Below, in pieces: positions 8,385 to 16,982 of a stretch of DNA of 64,000 nt. Position 1 is the first letter of the stretch, and each line of letters opens with the position of its first letter. The notes under the pieces are model-generated. The model was not told the DNA's origin and ran no database searches. It worked only from the letters and a program-made list of their open reading frames with translations. Origin of the DNA: Burkholderia sp. FERM BP-3421 (GTDB lineage Bacteria; Pseudomonadota; Gammaproteobacteria; Burkholderiales; Burkholderiaceae); the NCBI RefSeq assembly GCF_028657905.1, contig NZ_CP117782.1, positions 2,852,001-2,916,000 on the forward strand. The letters run 5' to 3'. The position numbers and the translations under genes were made by a program.

Positions 8385-9572
8385 TCAGATAATCTCCAGA
8401 TCGGCCCTGAGCGCCCCGGCGGCCTTCATGGCCTGCAGGATCGACATCAGGTCGGCCGGCGTCGCGCCCAGCGAGTTCAACGCCTTCACGACATCGGCCA
8501 GGTTGGCGCCCGCCGTCACCATCTTCAGCGCGCCGTTGTCCTGCTTCAGCTGGATCTGCGACTGTTGCGCGACGACCGTCTGGCCGTTCGAGAACGGCCC
8601 CGGCTGCGACACCACCGGCTGGGTGTTGACCACCACCGACAGGTTGCCGTGCGCGACCGCGCAGCTTTGCAGCGTCACCATCTGGTTCATCACGATCGAG
8701 CCCGTGCGCGCGTTCAGGATCACCTTCGCCGCGGCCCGCTCCGGCTTCACGTCGAGGTTCTGCAGGCGCGCCATGAAGGCGACCTGCTGCGTCGAATCGG
8801 CCGGTGCGGTGAGCTGGATCGTGCGGCCGTCGAGCGCCATCGCGGTGCCCGGGCCGAAATTCGAGTTGACCGCCGCGACGATGCGCTCGGCGGTGCCGTA
8901 GTCCATGTCGTTCAGCTGCAGCTGCAGCATGCCGTTCATCTGCGCGATCGCGTTCGGCACCGAGCGCTCGACGATCGCGCCGCCGACGATCCGGCCGGCC
9001 GCGAGCTGGTTGACCTGCACGCGGCTGCCGTTCGCGCTCGCGCCCGCGCCGCCGACCGCCATGTTGCCCTGCGACAGCGCATAGACCTGGCCGTCCGCGC
9101 CCTTGAGCGGCGTCAGCAGCAGCGTGCCGCCGCGCAGGCTCTTGGCGTTGCCGAGCGACGACACCGTCACGTCGATCGCCTCGCCCGGCCGCGCGAACGG
9201 CGGCAGCGTGGCGGTCACCATCACGGCCGCGACGTTCTTCAGCTGCATGTTGGTCAGCGCCGACGCCCCGCCGTTCGCCGACCCGTTGTTGATCGAGATG
9301 CCGAGGTTCGCGAGCATGTTCGCGAGCGTCTGCGTCGTGAACGGCGTCTGCATCGTCTGGTCGCCGGTGCCGTCGAGGCCGACCACGAGGCCGTAGCCGA
9401 TCAGCGGGTTGTCGCGCACGCCCTGGATCTGCGCGAGATCCTTCAGGCGTTCCGCGTGCGCGACGGCCGGCAGCCCGAGCGCCGCGCACGCGAGCGCCGC
9501 GGCCGCGACGCTCGCGCGCCAGGCGGCGGGCGAGCGCGGGAAACGGAGACGGGACAGGATCGACATGAGCAT
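8385..9572 (-). CDS. flgI: Flagellar P-ring protein FlgI
   Basis: A protein of 395 residues with a cleavable signal peptide (hydrophobic AAWRASVAAAALACAALG, then VAHA). The mature part begins ERLKDLAQIQGVRDNPLIGY, diagnostic of FlgI. It forms the periplasmic P-ring around the rod. The ATG at 9572 overlaps the flgH stop as TGATG, which suggests coupling. An ATG at 9566, two codons later, is an equally possible start. Confidence 0.95.
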   Translation of the reverse strand: MLMSILSRLRFPRSPAAWRASVAAAALACAALGLPAVAHAERLKDLAQIQGVRDNPLIGYGLVVGLDGTGDQTMQTPFTTQTLANMLANLGISINNGSANGGASALTNMQLKNVAAVMVTATLPPFARPGEAIDVTVSSLGNAKSLRGGTLLLTPLKGADGQVYALSQGNMAVGGAGASANGSRVQVNQLAAGRIVGGAIVERSVPNAIAQMNGMLQLQLNDMDYGTAERIVAAVNSNFGPGTAMALDGRTIQLTAPADSTQQVAFMARLQNLDVKPERAAAKVILNARTGSIVMNQMVTLQSCAVAHGNLSVVVNTQPVVSQPGPFSNGQTVVAQQSQIQLKQDNGALKMVTAGANLADVVKALNSLGATPADLMSILQAMKAAGALRADLEII

Positions 9573-10270
9573 CACCACGGCGCGACGTTGAGGAAGAAGC
9601 GCTGCAGCCAACCCATGTTCTCGGCTTCGTTGATGTAGCCCTTCGCCGAGTATTCGATCTTCGCGTCCGCGACCTGCGTGGAGTACACCGAGTTCGCGCC
9701 CGAGATCGTGTTCGGATTGACGACGCCCGAGAAGCGCACGAATTCGTTGCCCTGGTTGATCAGCATCTGCTTCTCGCCGCTCACGACCAGGTTGCCGTTC
9801 GGCAGCACGTTGGTGACCGTCACCGTGATCGTGCCGTTGAAGGTGTTCGCCGCGCTCGCGCCGCCCGTCGCGGTGAACTTGTTCGCGCCGTCGGCCGTCA
9901 GGTTCGCGCGGTTGATGATGCCGCCGAGGAAGCCCGCCGTCGGCACCTCGAAGTTGGTGTTGCCCTGGCGGTTGGTGTTCGCGCCGGACGACTTGGTCGC
10001 ATTGATGTTTTCCGCGATCACGATCGTCAGGATGTCGCCGATGTTGCGCGGCCGCTGATCCTCGAACAACGGCCGTCCCGCGTAGCCCGGGTTGTAGATC
10101 GAGCCCGGCGCCTGCATCGACGGCGGCGGCGGCGGCGCGGCCGTCATCGGCTGCTGGATGATCGGCTCGTGCGGCACGAGCCCGCAGCCGGACAGCGCCG
10201 CGGCGAACGCGACGGCCGCCGCCGCGCGCAGGCGGGCGGACGGGAACGGGAGAAAGCGGACCGGCTTCAT
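9572..10270 (-). CDS. flgH: Flagellar L-ring lipoprotein FlgH
   Basis: A protein of 232 residues with a lipoprotein signal (lipobox LSGC, Cys29). Family segments include RPRNIGDILTIVIAENINATKSSG and the closing AKIEYSAKGYINEAENMGWLQRFF (in part). It builds the outer-membrane L-ring and acts with FlgI. It is 26 bp after flgG. Confidence 0.96.
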   Translation of the reverse strand: MKPVRFLPFPSARLRAAAAVAFAAALSGCGLVPHEPIIQQPMTAAPPPPPSMQAPGSIYNPGYAGRPLFEDQRPRNIGDILTIVIAENINATKSSGANTNRQGNTNFEVPTAGFLGGIINRANLTADGANKFTATGGASAANTFNGTITVTVTNVLPNGNLVVSGEKQMLINQGNEFVRFSGVVNPNTISGANSVYSTQVADAKIEYSAKGYINEAENMGWLQRFFLNVAPW

Positions 10271-10296
10271 TGCGACGTGACCTGCATGCGATTGGG

Positions 10297-11085
10297 TTAG
10301 CTCTTCATCTGATTGACGGTCTGCAGCATCTGGTCGGACGTCGTGACCGCCTTGCTGTTGATCTCGTACGCGCGCTGGGTCTGGATCATGTTGACGAGCT
10401 CCTGCACGACGTTCACGTTCGACGCCTCGACGTAGTTCTGGTTGATCGAGCCCGCGCCGTTCAGGCCCGGCTGCGACACGTTCGGCGCGCCCGACGTGCT
10501 GGTTTCCGCGAACAGGTTCTCGCCCAGGCCCTGCAGGCCGGCCGGATTGATGAAGGTGGCGACCTGCATCGCGCCGATCTGCACCGCGTTGCTCGAGCCC
10601 GGCTGCGTGATCGTCACCACGCCGTCCTTGCCGATCGTGAGCGAGGTCGCGTTCGCCGGGATCGTGATGGCCGGGATCACCTGGTAGCCGCTCGAGGTCA
10701 CGAGCTGGCCCTGCGCGTTGGTCTGGAACGAGCCGTCGCGCGTGTACGAGGTCGTGCCGTCCGGCATCAGCACCTGGAAGAAGCCCGCGCCGTTGATCGC
10801 GACGTCCTTCGAGTTGCCGGTCGGCTGCAGCACGCCCTGCGTATACAGGCGCTCGGTCGCGACCTGCTGCACGCCGGTGCCGAGCTGCAGGCCCGACGGC
10901 AGTTCGGTCTGCTGGGTCGAGTTCGCGCCGGGCTGGCGGATGGTCTGGTACAGCAGATCCTCGAACACGGCGCGCGACGACTTGAAGCCGTTCGTGCTCA
11001 CGTTCGCGAGGTTGTTCGAGGTCACATCCATCTGCGCCTGCTGCGCATTCATGCCGGTGGCGGCGATGTAGAGGGAACGGTTCAC
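10297..11085 (-). CDS. flgG: Flagellar distal rod protein FlgG
   Basis: A protein of 262 residues with start codon GTG at 11085, preceded by AGGAGA. The N-terminal rod motif is LYIAATGMNAQQAQMDVTS followed by NNLANVSTNGFK. The C-terminal helix VNVVQELVNMIQTQRAYEIN is the standard FlgG ending. It forms the distal rod that crosses the P and L rings. Length is normal for the family. Confidence 0.97.
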   Translation of the reverse strand: MNRSLYIAATGMNAQQAQMDVTSNNLANVSTNGFKSSRAVFEDLLYQTIRQPGANSTQQTELPSGLQLGTGVQQVATERLYTQGVLQPTGNSKDVAINGAGFFQVLMPDGTTSYTRDGSFQTNAQGQLVTSSGYQVIPAITIPANATSLTIGKDGVVTITQPGSSNAVQIGAMQVATFINPAGLQGLGENLFAETSTSGAPNVSQPGLNGAGSINQNYVEASNVNVVQELVNMIQTQRAYEINSKAVTTSDQMLQTVNQMKS

Positions 11086-11113
11086 GGTGAATCTTCTCCT
11101 GGAAGCGGGGCGC

Positions 11114-11872
11114 TCAGCTGAAGTTGAGCAGCTGGTTCGCCGACTGCTCGTTCTGGTCGGCGGTTTCGATGAGCTTGGTCTGCAGCTGGAACGCGCGCAC
11201 GTTGTCGAGCATCGACACCATCGCGCTCACCGGGTTGACGTTGCTGCCCTCGAGCGAGTTCGGCGTGACCACGACGGCCGGATCGACCTCGGCCGGATTG
11301 CCGTCGACGGTGCGGAACACGCCGTCGTCGCCGCGCGTCATCGTGCCCGCGTCCGGATTGACCAGCTTCATCTGGTCGACCATCGCGATCGCGGTCGGCG
11401 GATCGCCCGGCATCAGCGCCGACACGGTGCCGTCCTTGCCGATCGTGACCTGCGCGTTCGGCGGCACCGAGATCGGGCCGCCGTTGCCGACCACCGGCAG
11501 ATTGCTCGCGGTCATCAGCTGACCGTTCTCGTCGATGTGCAGGTTGCCCGCGCGGGTGTAGCCCTCGCTGCCGTCCGGCAGTTGCACGGACATCCAGCCC
11601 GGGCCCTGCACCGCGACGTCGAGCGGGTTGCCGGTGCGGGTGATCGGCCCCGGGGTGTAGTCCGCGCCCGGCGTCGACGACAGCACGTAGGTGCGGGTGG
11701 TCTGCGGGTCGACCGCGCCGCCCGTGCCGAAATTCATCGGCACCGCGCGGAACGTCGCGAGCTGCGCGCGAAAGCCGGTCGTCGACACGTTCGCGAGATT
11801 GTTCGCGACGATGGCCTGCTGTTCGAGCGACTGCGTCGCGCCCGTCATCGCCGTATAGATCAGTCGGTCCAT
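11114..11872 (-). CDS. flgF: Flagellar proximal rod protein FlgF
   Basis: A protein of 252 residues. The start MDRLIYTAMTGATQSLEQQ and NNLANVSTTGFRAQL identify FlgF. The C-terminus (SAMVSMLDNVRAFQLQTKLI) is the paired rod helix. It forms part of the proximal rod, between FlgC and FlgG. It sits in the operon 31 bp after flgE. Confidence 0.96.
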   Translation of the reverse strand: MDRLIYTAMTGATQSLEQQAIVANNLANVSTTGFRAQLATFRAVPMNFGTGGAVDPQTTRTYVLSSTPGADYTPGPITRTGNPLDVAVQGPGWMSVQLPDGSEGYTRAGNLHIDENGQLMTASNLPVVGNGGPISVPPNAQVTIGKDGTVSALMPGDPPTAIAMVDQMKLVNPDAGTMTRGDDGVFRTVDGNPAEVDPAVVVTPNSLEGSNVNPVSAMVSMLDNVRAFQLQTKLIETADQNEQSANQLLNFS

Positions 11873-11903
11873 GGCTCGATGTGGTCCGTATGCGTGGCTA
11901 CGT

Positions 11904-13151
11904 TCAGAGGTTGATCAGCGTCTGGTCGACCGTCTGCTGGGTCTTGATCGTCTGCGCGTTGGCCTGGTAGTTGCGCTGCGCGGTGATCAGGTTCACCAGC
12001 TCGCTCGTCAGGTCGACATTCGAGTTCTCGAGCGAGCTGCCCTGCAGCGTGCCGTGGTTGGTGCTGCCCGGCGCCGAGATCTGCGGCACGCCCGATGCCG
12101 CCGTCTCGATGTACTGGTTGCCGCCGATGCTCACGAGCCCGTTCGGGTTGTTGAAGTTCGCGAGCACGATCTGGCCGAGCGTCGCGGTCTGGCCGTTCGA
12201 GTAGTTGCCGGTCAGCTTGCCGTCCGCGCCGATCGTGAAGGTCGTCAGCGTGCCGCTCGCGAAACCGTCCTGCGCGAGGTTGTTGACGCCGTCCTGGCCG
12301 CCGTACTGGGTCGTGCCCGTCAGGTTCAGCGTCAGGTTCTGCGGGTTCGCGCCGCCCGTCGTGTTCGGGATCGTGAAGTTGAACTGGCCGACGTTCGCGG
12401 TCGGCGCGGGCGGCGTGCCCGTGGTCGTGCCGGTGATCTGGCCCGACGTGTTGAAGCTGATCGTGCCGAGGTTGGTCGGCGTCTGGCCCGACACGCCCGC
12501 GTAGGCCTGCCAGGTGCCGGCCGGCGCCGCGCTCTTCACGAAGTACATGTTGACCGTCTGCGTGCCGCCGAGCGTGTCGTACACCTGAACCGAGGTGTTG
12601 TAGTTGAACGTCGTGAGATCGGTCGGATTGAACGGCGTGTTGGTCGGCACCGCATCCTGCGAGTTCAGGTTGAACTGCGCGTTGATGTTGGCGGTCGCCT
12701 TGGGCGCGATGTTGGTGGTCGGCGCCTGCAGCGGCACGGTCGCGGCCGTGTTGATCACGCCGTTCGCACCGGCTGCGTAGCCCATCACGTTCATGTTCTG
12801 CGAATTGACGATGTTGCCGTTCTTGTCGCGCGAGAACGTGCCGTCGCGCGAATACGTGATCACGCCGTTGTTCGACATCTGGAAGAAGCCGTTGCCGTTG
12901 ATCGCGACGTTCAGCGTCGAGTTGCTCGACGTGATGTTGCCCTGCGTGAACTGCTGCTGCACCGACGCCATCGTCGTGCCGATGCCGATCTGGTTGTTGA
13001 CCGCCGACGCGATCGAATTCGCGTACATGTCGGCGAACTGCGCCTGGCTGGCCTTGAAGCCGACCGTGTTCGCGTTCGCGATGTTGTTGCCGATCACGTC
13101 GAGGTCGCTCGACGCGCCTGCCAAGCCGCTCAGACCTTGTTGATAGCCCAT
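11904..13151 (-). CDS. flgE: Flagellar hook protein FlgE
   Basis: A protein of 415 residues. The N-terminus MGYQQGLSGLAGASSDLDVI with NNIANANTVGFKASQ, and the C-terminus LVNLITAQRNYQANAQTIKT, define the hook protein. The middle carries the Asn/Thr-rich variable hook domains. A GGAG site precedes the start. FlgE polymerises on the FlgD cap to form the hook, whose length is set by FliK. Confidence 0.97.
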   Translation of the reverse strand: MGYQQGLSGLAGASSDLDVIGNNIANANTVGFKASQAQFADMYANSIASAVNNQIGIGTTMASVQQQFTQGNITSSNSTLNVAINGNGFFQMSNNGVITYSRDGTFSRDKNGNIVNSQNMNVMGYAAGANGVINTAATVPLQAPTTNIAPKATANINAQFNLNSQDAVPTNTPFNPTDLTTFNYNTSVQVYDTLGGTQTVNMYFVKSAAPAGTWQAYAGVSGQTPTNLGTISFNTSGQITGTTTGTPPAPTANVGQFNFTIPNTTGGANPQNLTLNLTGTTQYGGQDGVNNLAQDGFASGTLTTFTIGADGKLTGNYSNGQTATLGQIVLANFNNPNGLVSIGGNQYIETAASGVPQISAPGSTNHGTLQGSSLENSNVDLTSELVNLITAQRNYQANAQTIKTQQTVDQTLINL

Positions 13152-13178
13152 TTCGTGCTCCGTGCCGTGAATGCTGGA

Positions 13179-13985
13179 TCAGTTGGATGAAGACGTGGAC
13201 GGCGTGCTGGTCGACGCGGTCTTCGTGCTCGGGAAGATCGACGCCACCTGGGTCAGGCCGACGGTCGTGCCGTTGGACAGCACGAGCCCCGGGGTGCCGT
13301 CCGCCTGCTTGACCACGCTCAGCACCTGCGAGGCCGACAGCGTGGTCGGCGTGTACTGCTTGCCGCTCGCATCGGTGTAGCTCGCGCTGATCGTGTAGGT
13401 GCCGTCGGGCAGCGGATTGCCGGCGGCGTCGGTGGGCGTCCAGTTGAACGGCACGGTGCCGGCCGCCTGCTGCTTCGCGTTGATCGTGTTGACCACCGTG
13501 CCCGCCGAGTTCGTCACGGTGATGGTCAGGTTCGACACGGCGGTCGGGAGCTGCACGCCGAACGGCGAAGCGGCGCCGCCCTTGACCGGCACGGTGTTGC
13601 CCGGCGCGAGCACGTTCGAGCCGATCAGCAGCGCGGCCTGGGTCTGCTGGCCTGCCGTCAGCTGCGTCGACAGCGACGTCAGCGACGAATTCAGCTGCGC
13701 GATGCCGCTCACGGTGTTGATCTGCGCGAGCTGCGAGGTCATCTGCGAGCTGTCGACCGGGCTGGTCGGATCCTGGTTCTGCAGCTGCGTGACGAGCAGC
13801 TTCAGGAAGGTGGTCTGCAGGTCGGCCGCCGAGGTGGTCGACAGGCTGCCGCCCGTGCTCACGCCCGTGCTGGTGCTCGTGCTGAGGCTCGACTTCGAGC
13901 CGCCGCCGTTCGAGCTCATCGTATCGAGCGGGATCGCGCCGATCGTCGTGCCGTTGCCGCCGATCGTGGTGGAAGAGGAAGTCAT
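13179..13985 (-). CDS. flgD: Hook-capping scaffold protein FlgD
   Basis: A protein of 268 residues. The conserved N-terminal export/cap segment is TTFLKLLVTQLQNQDPTSPV followed by DSSQMTSQLAQINTVSGI. The central FlgD Ig-like domain (PFNWTPTDAAGNPLPDGTY) is also clear. The extreme N and C termini are Ser/Thr-rich tails. It caps the growing hook and is discarded afterwards. It is 27 bp upstream of flgE. Confidence 0.95.
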   Translation of the reverse strand: MTSSSTTIGGNGTTIGAIPLDTMSSNGGGSKSSLSTSTSTGVSTGGSLSTTSAADLQTTFLKLLVTQLQNQDPTSPVDSSQMTSQLAQINTVSGIAQLNSSLTSLSTQLTAGQQTQAALLIGSNVLAPGNTVPVKGGAASPFGVQLPTAVSNLTITVTNSAGTVVNTINAKQQAAGTVPFNWTPTDAAGNPLPDGTYTISASYTDASGKQYTPTTLSASQVLSVVKQADGTPGLVLSNGTTVGLTQVASIFPSTKTASTSTPSTSSSN

Positions 13986-14016
13986 GTCCGATGCACCTTC
14001 ACAAGAATTTTGCGGT

Positions 14017-14442
14017 TCAGGAACCGATCGTCAGCGTCTTCAGCATCAGCTGCTTCGCCGTGTTGAGCGTCTCGACGTTGGCCTGGTACGAGCGCGACGC
14101 CGAGATCATGTTGACCATCTCCTGCACCGGGTCGACGTTCGGCATCTCGACATAGCCGTCCTCGCCGGCGGCGGGATTCGACGGATCGTAGGTGCGCTTC
14201 ATCGGCGACGGATCGTCGATCACCTGCGTCACCTTCACGCCGCCCACGCCCTGTCCCGAGCGGGTGCGCGCGCCGCCGACGGGATCGGCCGCGAACACCA
14301 CCTGCTTCGCCTTGTAGGGCTTGCCGTCGGGGCCCGTCACGCTGTCCGCGTTGGCGAGGTTCGACGCGGTCACGTTCAGACGCTGGGACTGAGCCGACAT
14401 CGCCGATCCGGCGACGTCGAAGATATTCATCAACGAAGGCAT
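14017..14442 (-). CDS. flgC: Flagellar proximal rod protein FlgC
   Basis: A protein of 141 residues; AAGGAG precedes the ATG at 14442. The motif LNVTASNLANADSVTGPDGK and the ending VNMISASRSYQANVETLNTA are the FlgC rod signature. It follows FlgB in the proximal rod. Length matches the family. Confidence 0.97.
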   Translation of the reverse strand: MPSLMNIFDVAGSAMSAQSQRLNVTASNLANADSVTGPDGKPYKAKQVVFAADPVGGARTRSGQGVGGVKVTQVIDDPSPMKRTYDPSNPAAGEDGYVEMPNVDPVQEMVNMISASRSYQANVETLNTAKQLMLKTLTIGS

Positions 14443-14502
14443 GCGTGCTCCTTAACGCGTGGCGTGCTGACTGAAAGGTTCCGGGCGGTGCGACGGCATC
14501 GC

Positions 14503-14991
14503 TCAGCTGCCCGACGAGATCGCCGCGAGCATCGACTTGATCTGCTGCGTCATCACGGTCAGGCCGGTCTGGTAGTGCAGCGCGTTGTCCGCGAACTGCA
14601 CGCGCTCCATGTCGGGGTCGACGGTGTTGCCGTCGAGCGAGGGCTGGCGCGGGTTCCGATACTGCGCGCGCCCGTAGTCGTCGCTCGGGCCGCCCGTCGG
14701 GATCAGCTTCGCGTTGCCGGCCATGTGGCCCGCCGCGGTCGCCGCCATCGCCATCCCGGCCGTCACCCCGGCCGGCTGCGCGAGCTGCAGCTGCGCGGCG
14801 TTGCCGGCCGTGGCACCGCCCGCATCCTTGCGCAGCGCGCGCGACAGCGTCGACGCGAAGTCGACGTCGCGGGCCTGGTACCCGGGGGTGTCGGCGTTCG
14901 CGATGTTCGACGACAGCAGCTCCTGGCGGTAGGCGCGCACGTCGAGCGCCTCGCGGCCGAAGGCAAAAGCAGCATCGAGTTGGTCCAGCAT
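14503..14991 (-). CDS. flgB: Flagellar proximal rod protein FlgB
   Basis: A protein of 162 residues starting MLDQLDAAFAFGREALDVRA. SSNIANADTPGYQARDVDF is the rod N-motif, and the C-terminus HYQTGLTVMTQQIKSMLAAI is typical. The start at 14991 is preferred; upstream in-frame codons would run into the hairpin at 15021-15047. First gene of the flgBCDEFGHIJ operon, facing flgA across about 200 bp. Confidence 0.95.
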   Translation of the reverse strand: MLDQLDAAFAFGREALDVRAYRQELLSSNIANADTPGYQARDVDFASTLSRALRKDAGGATAGNAAQLQLAQPAGVTAGMAMAATAAGHMAGNAKLIPTGGPSDDYGRAQYRNPRQPSLDGNTVDPDMERVQFADNALHYQTGLTVMTQQIKSMLAAISSGS

Positions 14992-15020
14992 CGGGGCTCT
15001 CCGTCTCAAGCAGGGCAGTG

Positions 15021-15055
15021 CTCTTTCGCCGCGCGGCGGCCAAAGAGGCTTTTTT
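15021..15055 (+). terminator. Plus-strand terminator between flgB and flgA
   Basis: The arms CTCTTT (15021-15026) and AAAGAG (15042-15047) enclose a CGCCGC/GCGGCG inner stem (15027-15038), and GC plus six T follow (15050-15055). On the plus strand this is an intrinsic terminator upstream of flgA. On the minus strand the same hairpin lies in the flgB leader without a T-run. Confidence 0.65.
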
Positions 15056-15131
15056 CCATGACACGGATAGTAGGCGGCCGAGGCAAGATGCAATCGGGCG
15101 AATAACCGGGAAAGCCCCCCTCTGTTCGTCG

Positions 15132-15159
15132 TTTGCGCGCGCGCCCCGCTCCCTAGAAT
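15132..15159 (+). promoter_or_regulatory. Possible sigma-70-type promoter of flgA
   Basis: TTTGCG (15132-15137), 16-bp spacer and TAGAAT (15154-15159), 33 bp before the flgA start. The -10 is good, the -35 weak. A class II flagellar gene may need an activator such as FlhDC. Confidence 0.4.
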
Positions 15160-15192
15160 GCAATTCGTACCAACGGCTTACAGGAGGCGGCG

Positions 15193-16467
15193 ATGACGAT
15201 TGACGCAGGCGGCGCGGCGCGCACGCGCTGGCGGCATGCGCGCGCCGCCCTTGCCCTCGTGCTGGCCTGCGCGGGCCACGCCGCCCCCGCCCTCGCTCAG
15301 CAGGCTGCGGCGGGCCCGAACGACGGGATGATCGTGATCCCGGGCCGCGGCGAATCGGCCGAGGCCGCGCTCGCCAACGCCAACGCCAATGCGCATGCGC
15401 CGTCGCGCCCGGCCGACGTGAGCGCCGCACTCGAGGCCGCCGCGCTGAACCGGCGCCAGATTACGCAGGCCCCGCAGACCGACCCGCAGCAGGACGACCC
15501 GGTGCAGCCCGGCTGGATCCGCGTCGCGCCGGCCGAGCCGACGCCGCGCGCCGCGCGGCCGATGCCCGGCGCGCCCATGGCAACCGCGTCTGCGCCGGCC
15601 GCGCCTTTCCAGGCCGCGCCTATGCCGGCCACACCTATGCCGGCCGCGCCTATGCCGGCCGCGTCCGTCGCCCCCGCCCGGTCCGGCTTCGCCGGCGCGC
15701 AAGGCGCGAGCGGCGCACCGGCCCCAACCCCGGCCGCGCTGCGCACGCAGCCGGCCGCCCGGCCGCTGCCGCTCCAGGCCGCCGCGCGTCCCGCCCGCCC
15801 GATCGCCGCAGCCGCGCCGGCCGCCTCGGCCGCCGTCCCCGACGGGCAGCAGGACGGCGAATCGATCCGCCGCGCCGCGCTCGCGTTCCTGCAGCAGCAG
15901 TCGGCCGGCCTGCCCGGCAAGACCACCGTCACCGTGGCGCCGGCGTTTCCGCGCGGCCTGGCCGCCTGCACGACGCTCGAACCGTTCATGCCGACGGGCG
16001 CGCGCCTGTGGGGGCGCACGACGGTCGGCGTGCGCTGCGCGGGCGAACGCCCCTGGACGATCTATCTGCAGGCGAAGCTGAGCGTGCAGGCCACCTATTA
16101 CGTCGCCGCGCGGCAGATCGCGCCCGGCGAGGCGCTGAGCGCCGCCGACCTGGTCGCCCGCGACGGCGACCTGACGGCGCTGCCGCTCGCGATCATCACC
16201 GCCCCGTCGCAGGCGGTCGGCGCCACCGCGCTGTCGCGCATCGGCGCGGGCCTGCCGCTGCGTCAGGACATGCTGAGGAGCGCGGCGTCGGTATCGATCG
16301 GACAGACGGTGCGGGTGGTCGCGGCGGGCCAGGGTTTCACGATCTCGTCGGAGGGCAGCGTGCTCAACAACGCAGCGCCCGGCCAGCAGGTGCGGGTGCG
16401 GATGGCGGCCGGACAGATCGTCACCGCGATCGTCAAGGATGCCGGGACCGTGGAAATCCCGCTCTAG
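15193..16467 (+). CDS. flgA: Flagellar P-ring assembly chaperone FlgA (long form)
   Basis: A protein of 424 residues with an AGGAGG ribosome site and a signal peptide (ARAALALVLACAGHAAPALAQ). The conserved C-terminal half (from about residue 225) has the FlgA/SAF part: YYVAARQIAPGEALSAADL and the closing SIGQTVRVVAAGQGFTIS ... GTVEIPL. The N-terminal half carries a long Ala/Pro-rich insert (about residues 100-215) including a near-exact pentapeptide repeat (MPA[A/T]P), so the protein is about twice the enteric length. It helps FlgI assemble the P-ring in the periplasm. It leads flgA-flgM-flgN. Confidence 0.92.
   Translation: MTIDAGGAARTRWRHARAALALVLACAGHAAPALAQQAAAGPNDGMIVIPGRGESAEAALANANANAHAPSRPADVSAALEAAALNRRQITQAPQTDPQQDDPVQPGWIRVAPAEPTPRAARPMPGAPMATASAPAAPFQAAPMPATPMPAAPMPAASVAPARSGFAGAQGASGAPAPTPAALRTQPAARPLPLQAAARPARPIAAAAPAASAAVPDGQQDGESIRRAALAFLQQQSAGLPGKTTVTVAPAFPRGLAACTTLEPFMPTGARLWGRTTVGVRCAGERPWTIYLQAKLSVQATYYVAARQIAPGEALSAADLVARDGDLTALPLAIITAPSQAVGATALSRIGAGLPLRQDMLRSAASVSIGQTVRVVAAGQGFTISSEGSVLNNAAPGQQVRVRMAAGQIVTAIVKDAGTVEIPL
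15611..15662 (+). repeat. 15-bp tandem repeat inside flgA
   Basis: Three consecutive copies of CCTATGCCGGCC plus a variable GCG/ACA triplet, coding for MPA[A/T]P units in the Ala/Pro linker. Being a multiple of 3, changes in copy number would stay in frame. Confidence 0.75.
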
Positions 16468-16513
16468 GATTGCAAAGTTTCGTTTAATCAGGCGTTTACC
16501 GAGGAACGGGTGC

Positions 16514-16540
16514 TAAAGTTTGAGCCGGCCCTGCCGTTAT
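16514..16540 (+). promoter_or_regulatory. Sigma-28 (FliA) promoter of flgMN
   Basis: TAAAGTTT (16514-16521), 11-bp spacer and GCCGTTAT (16533-16540): an exact -35 and a one-mismatch -10. The transcript should begin near 16547, 22 nt before the chosen flgM start. This also rules out the upstream ATG at 16542. Confidence 0.92.
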
Positions 16541-16568
16541 CTTGCTCAAACCGTTCAGGAAATCCATC

Positions 16569-16907
16569 GTGAAAGTCGATTCCACCTCCTCTTCGAGCGC
16601 CCGCCCGCTGTCGAACGCCACCGCCGGCGCGGCCCGCACCCCGTCCAGTCCGGCAGCCGCCGCGGGCGGCGCGCAAGGCGCCGCAGGCGCGGCGCCCGGC
16701 GACACGAACGTGAATTTGTCCGGCCTGTCCTCGAACCTGCGCGCGCTGGCGGCCTCCGGCAGCGCCGATATCGATACCGCGCAAGTCGAGTCGATCCGCG
16801 ATGCGCTGCGCAGCGGCACGCTGTCGATCGACGCCGGCAAGATTGCCGACGGCGTCTTGCAGACGGCCCGCGAGCTGCTGCAGAACAAGCCGCAGACGGG
16901 CAACTGA
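16569..16907 (+). CDS. flgM: Anti-sigma-28 factor FlgM
   Basis: A protein of 112 residues with start codon GTG at 16569, preceded by CAGGA. The N-terminal half is an Ala/Ser-rich disordered tail. The C-terminal half has the FliA-binding helices (IDTAQVESIRDALRSGTLSI, then DAGKIADGVLQTARELL), as in the FlgM family. It holds FliA inactive until exported through the finished hook. With its own FliA promoter it forms the usual negative feedback loop. Confidence 0.93.
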   Translation: MKVDSTSSSSARPLSNATAGAARTPSSPAAAAGGAQGAAGAAPGDTNVNLSGLSSNLRALAASGSADIDTAQVESIRDALRSGTLSIDAGKIADGVLQTARELLQNKPQTGN

Positions 16908-16982
16908 ACGGGCCCCGGGGCCCGCGACGGGAAGGAACAGGCGAGCGGACGGTCCGCCCGCCGGCGTTTTGAGCGAGACGCG

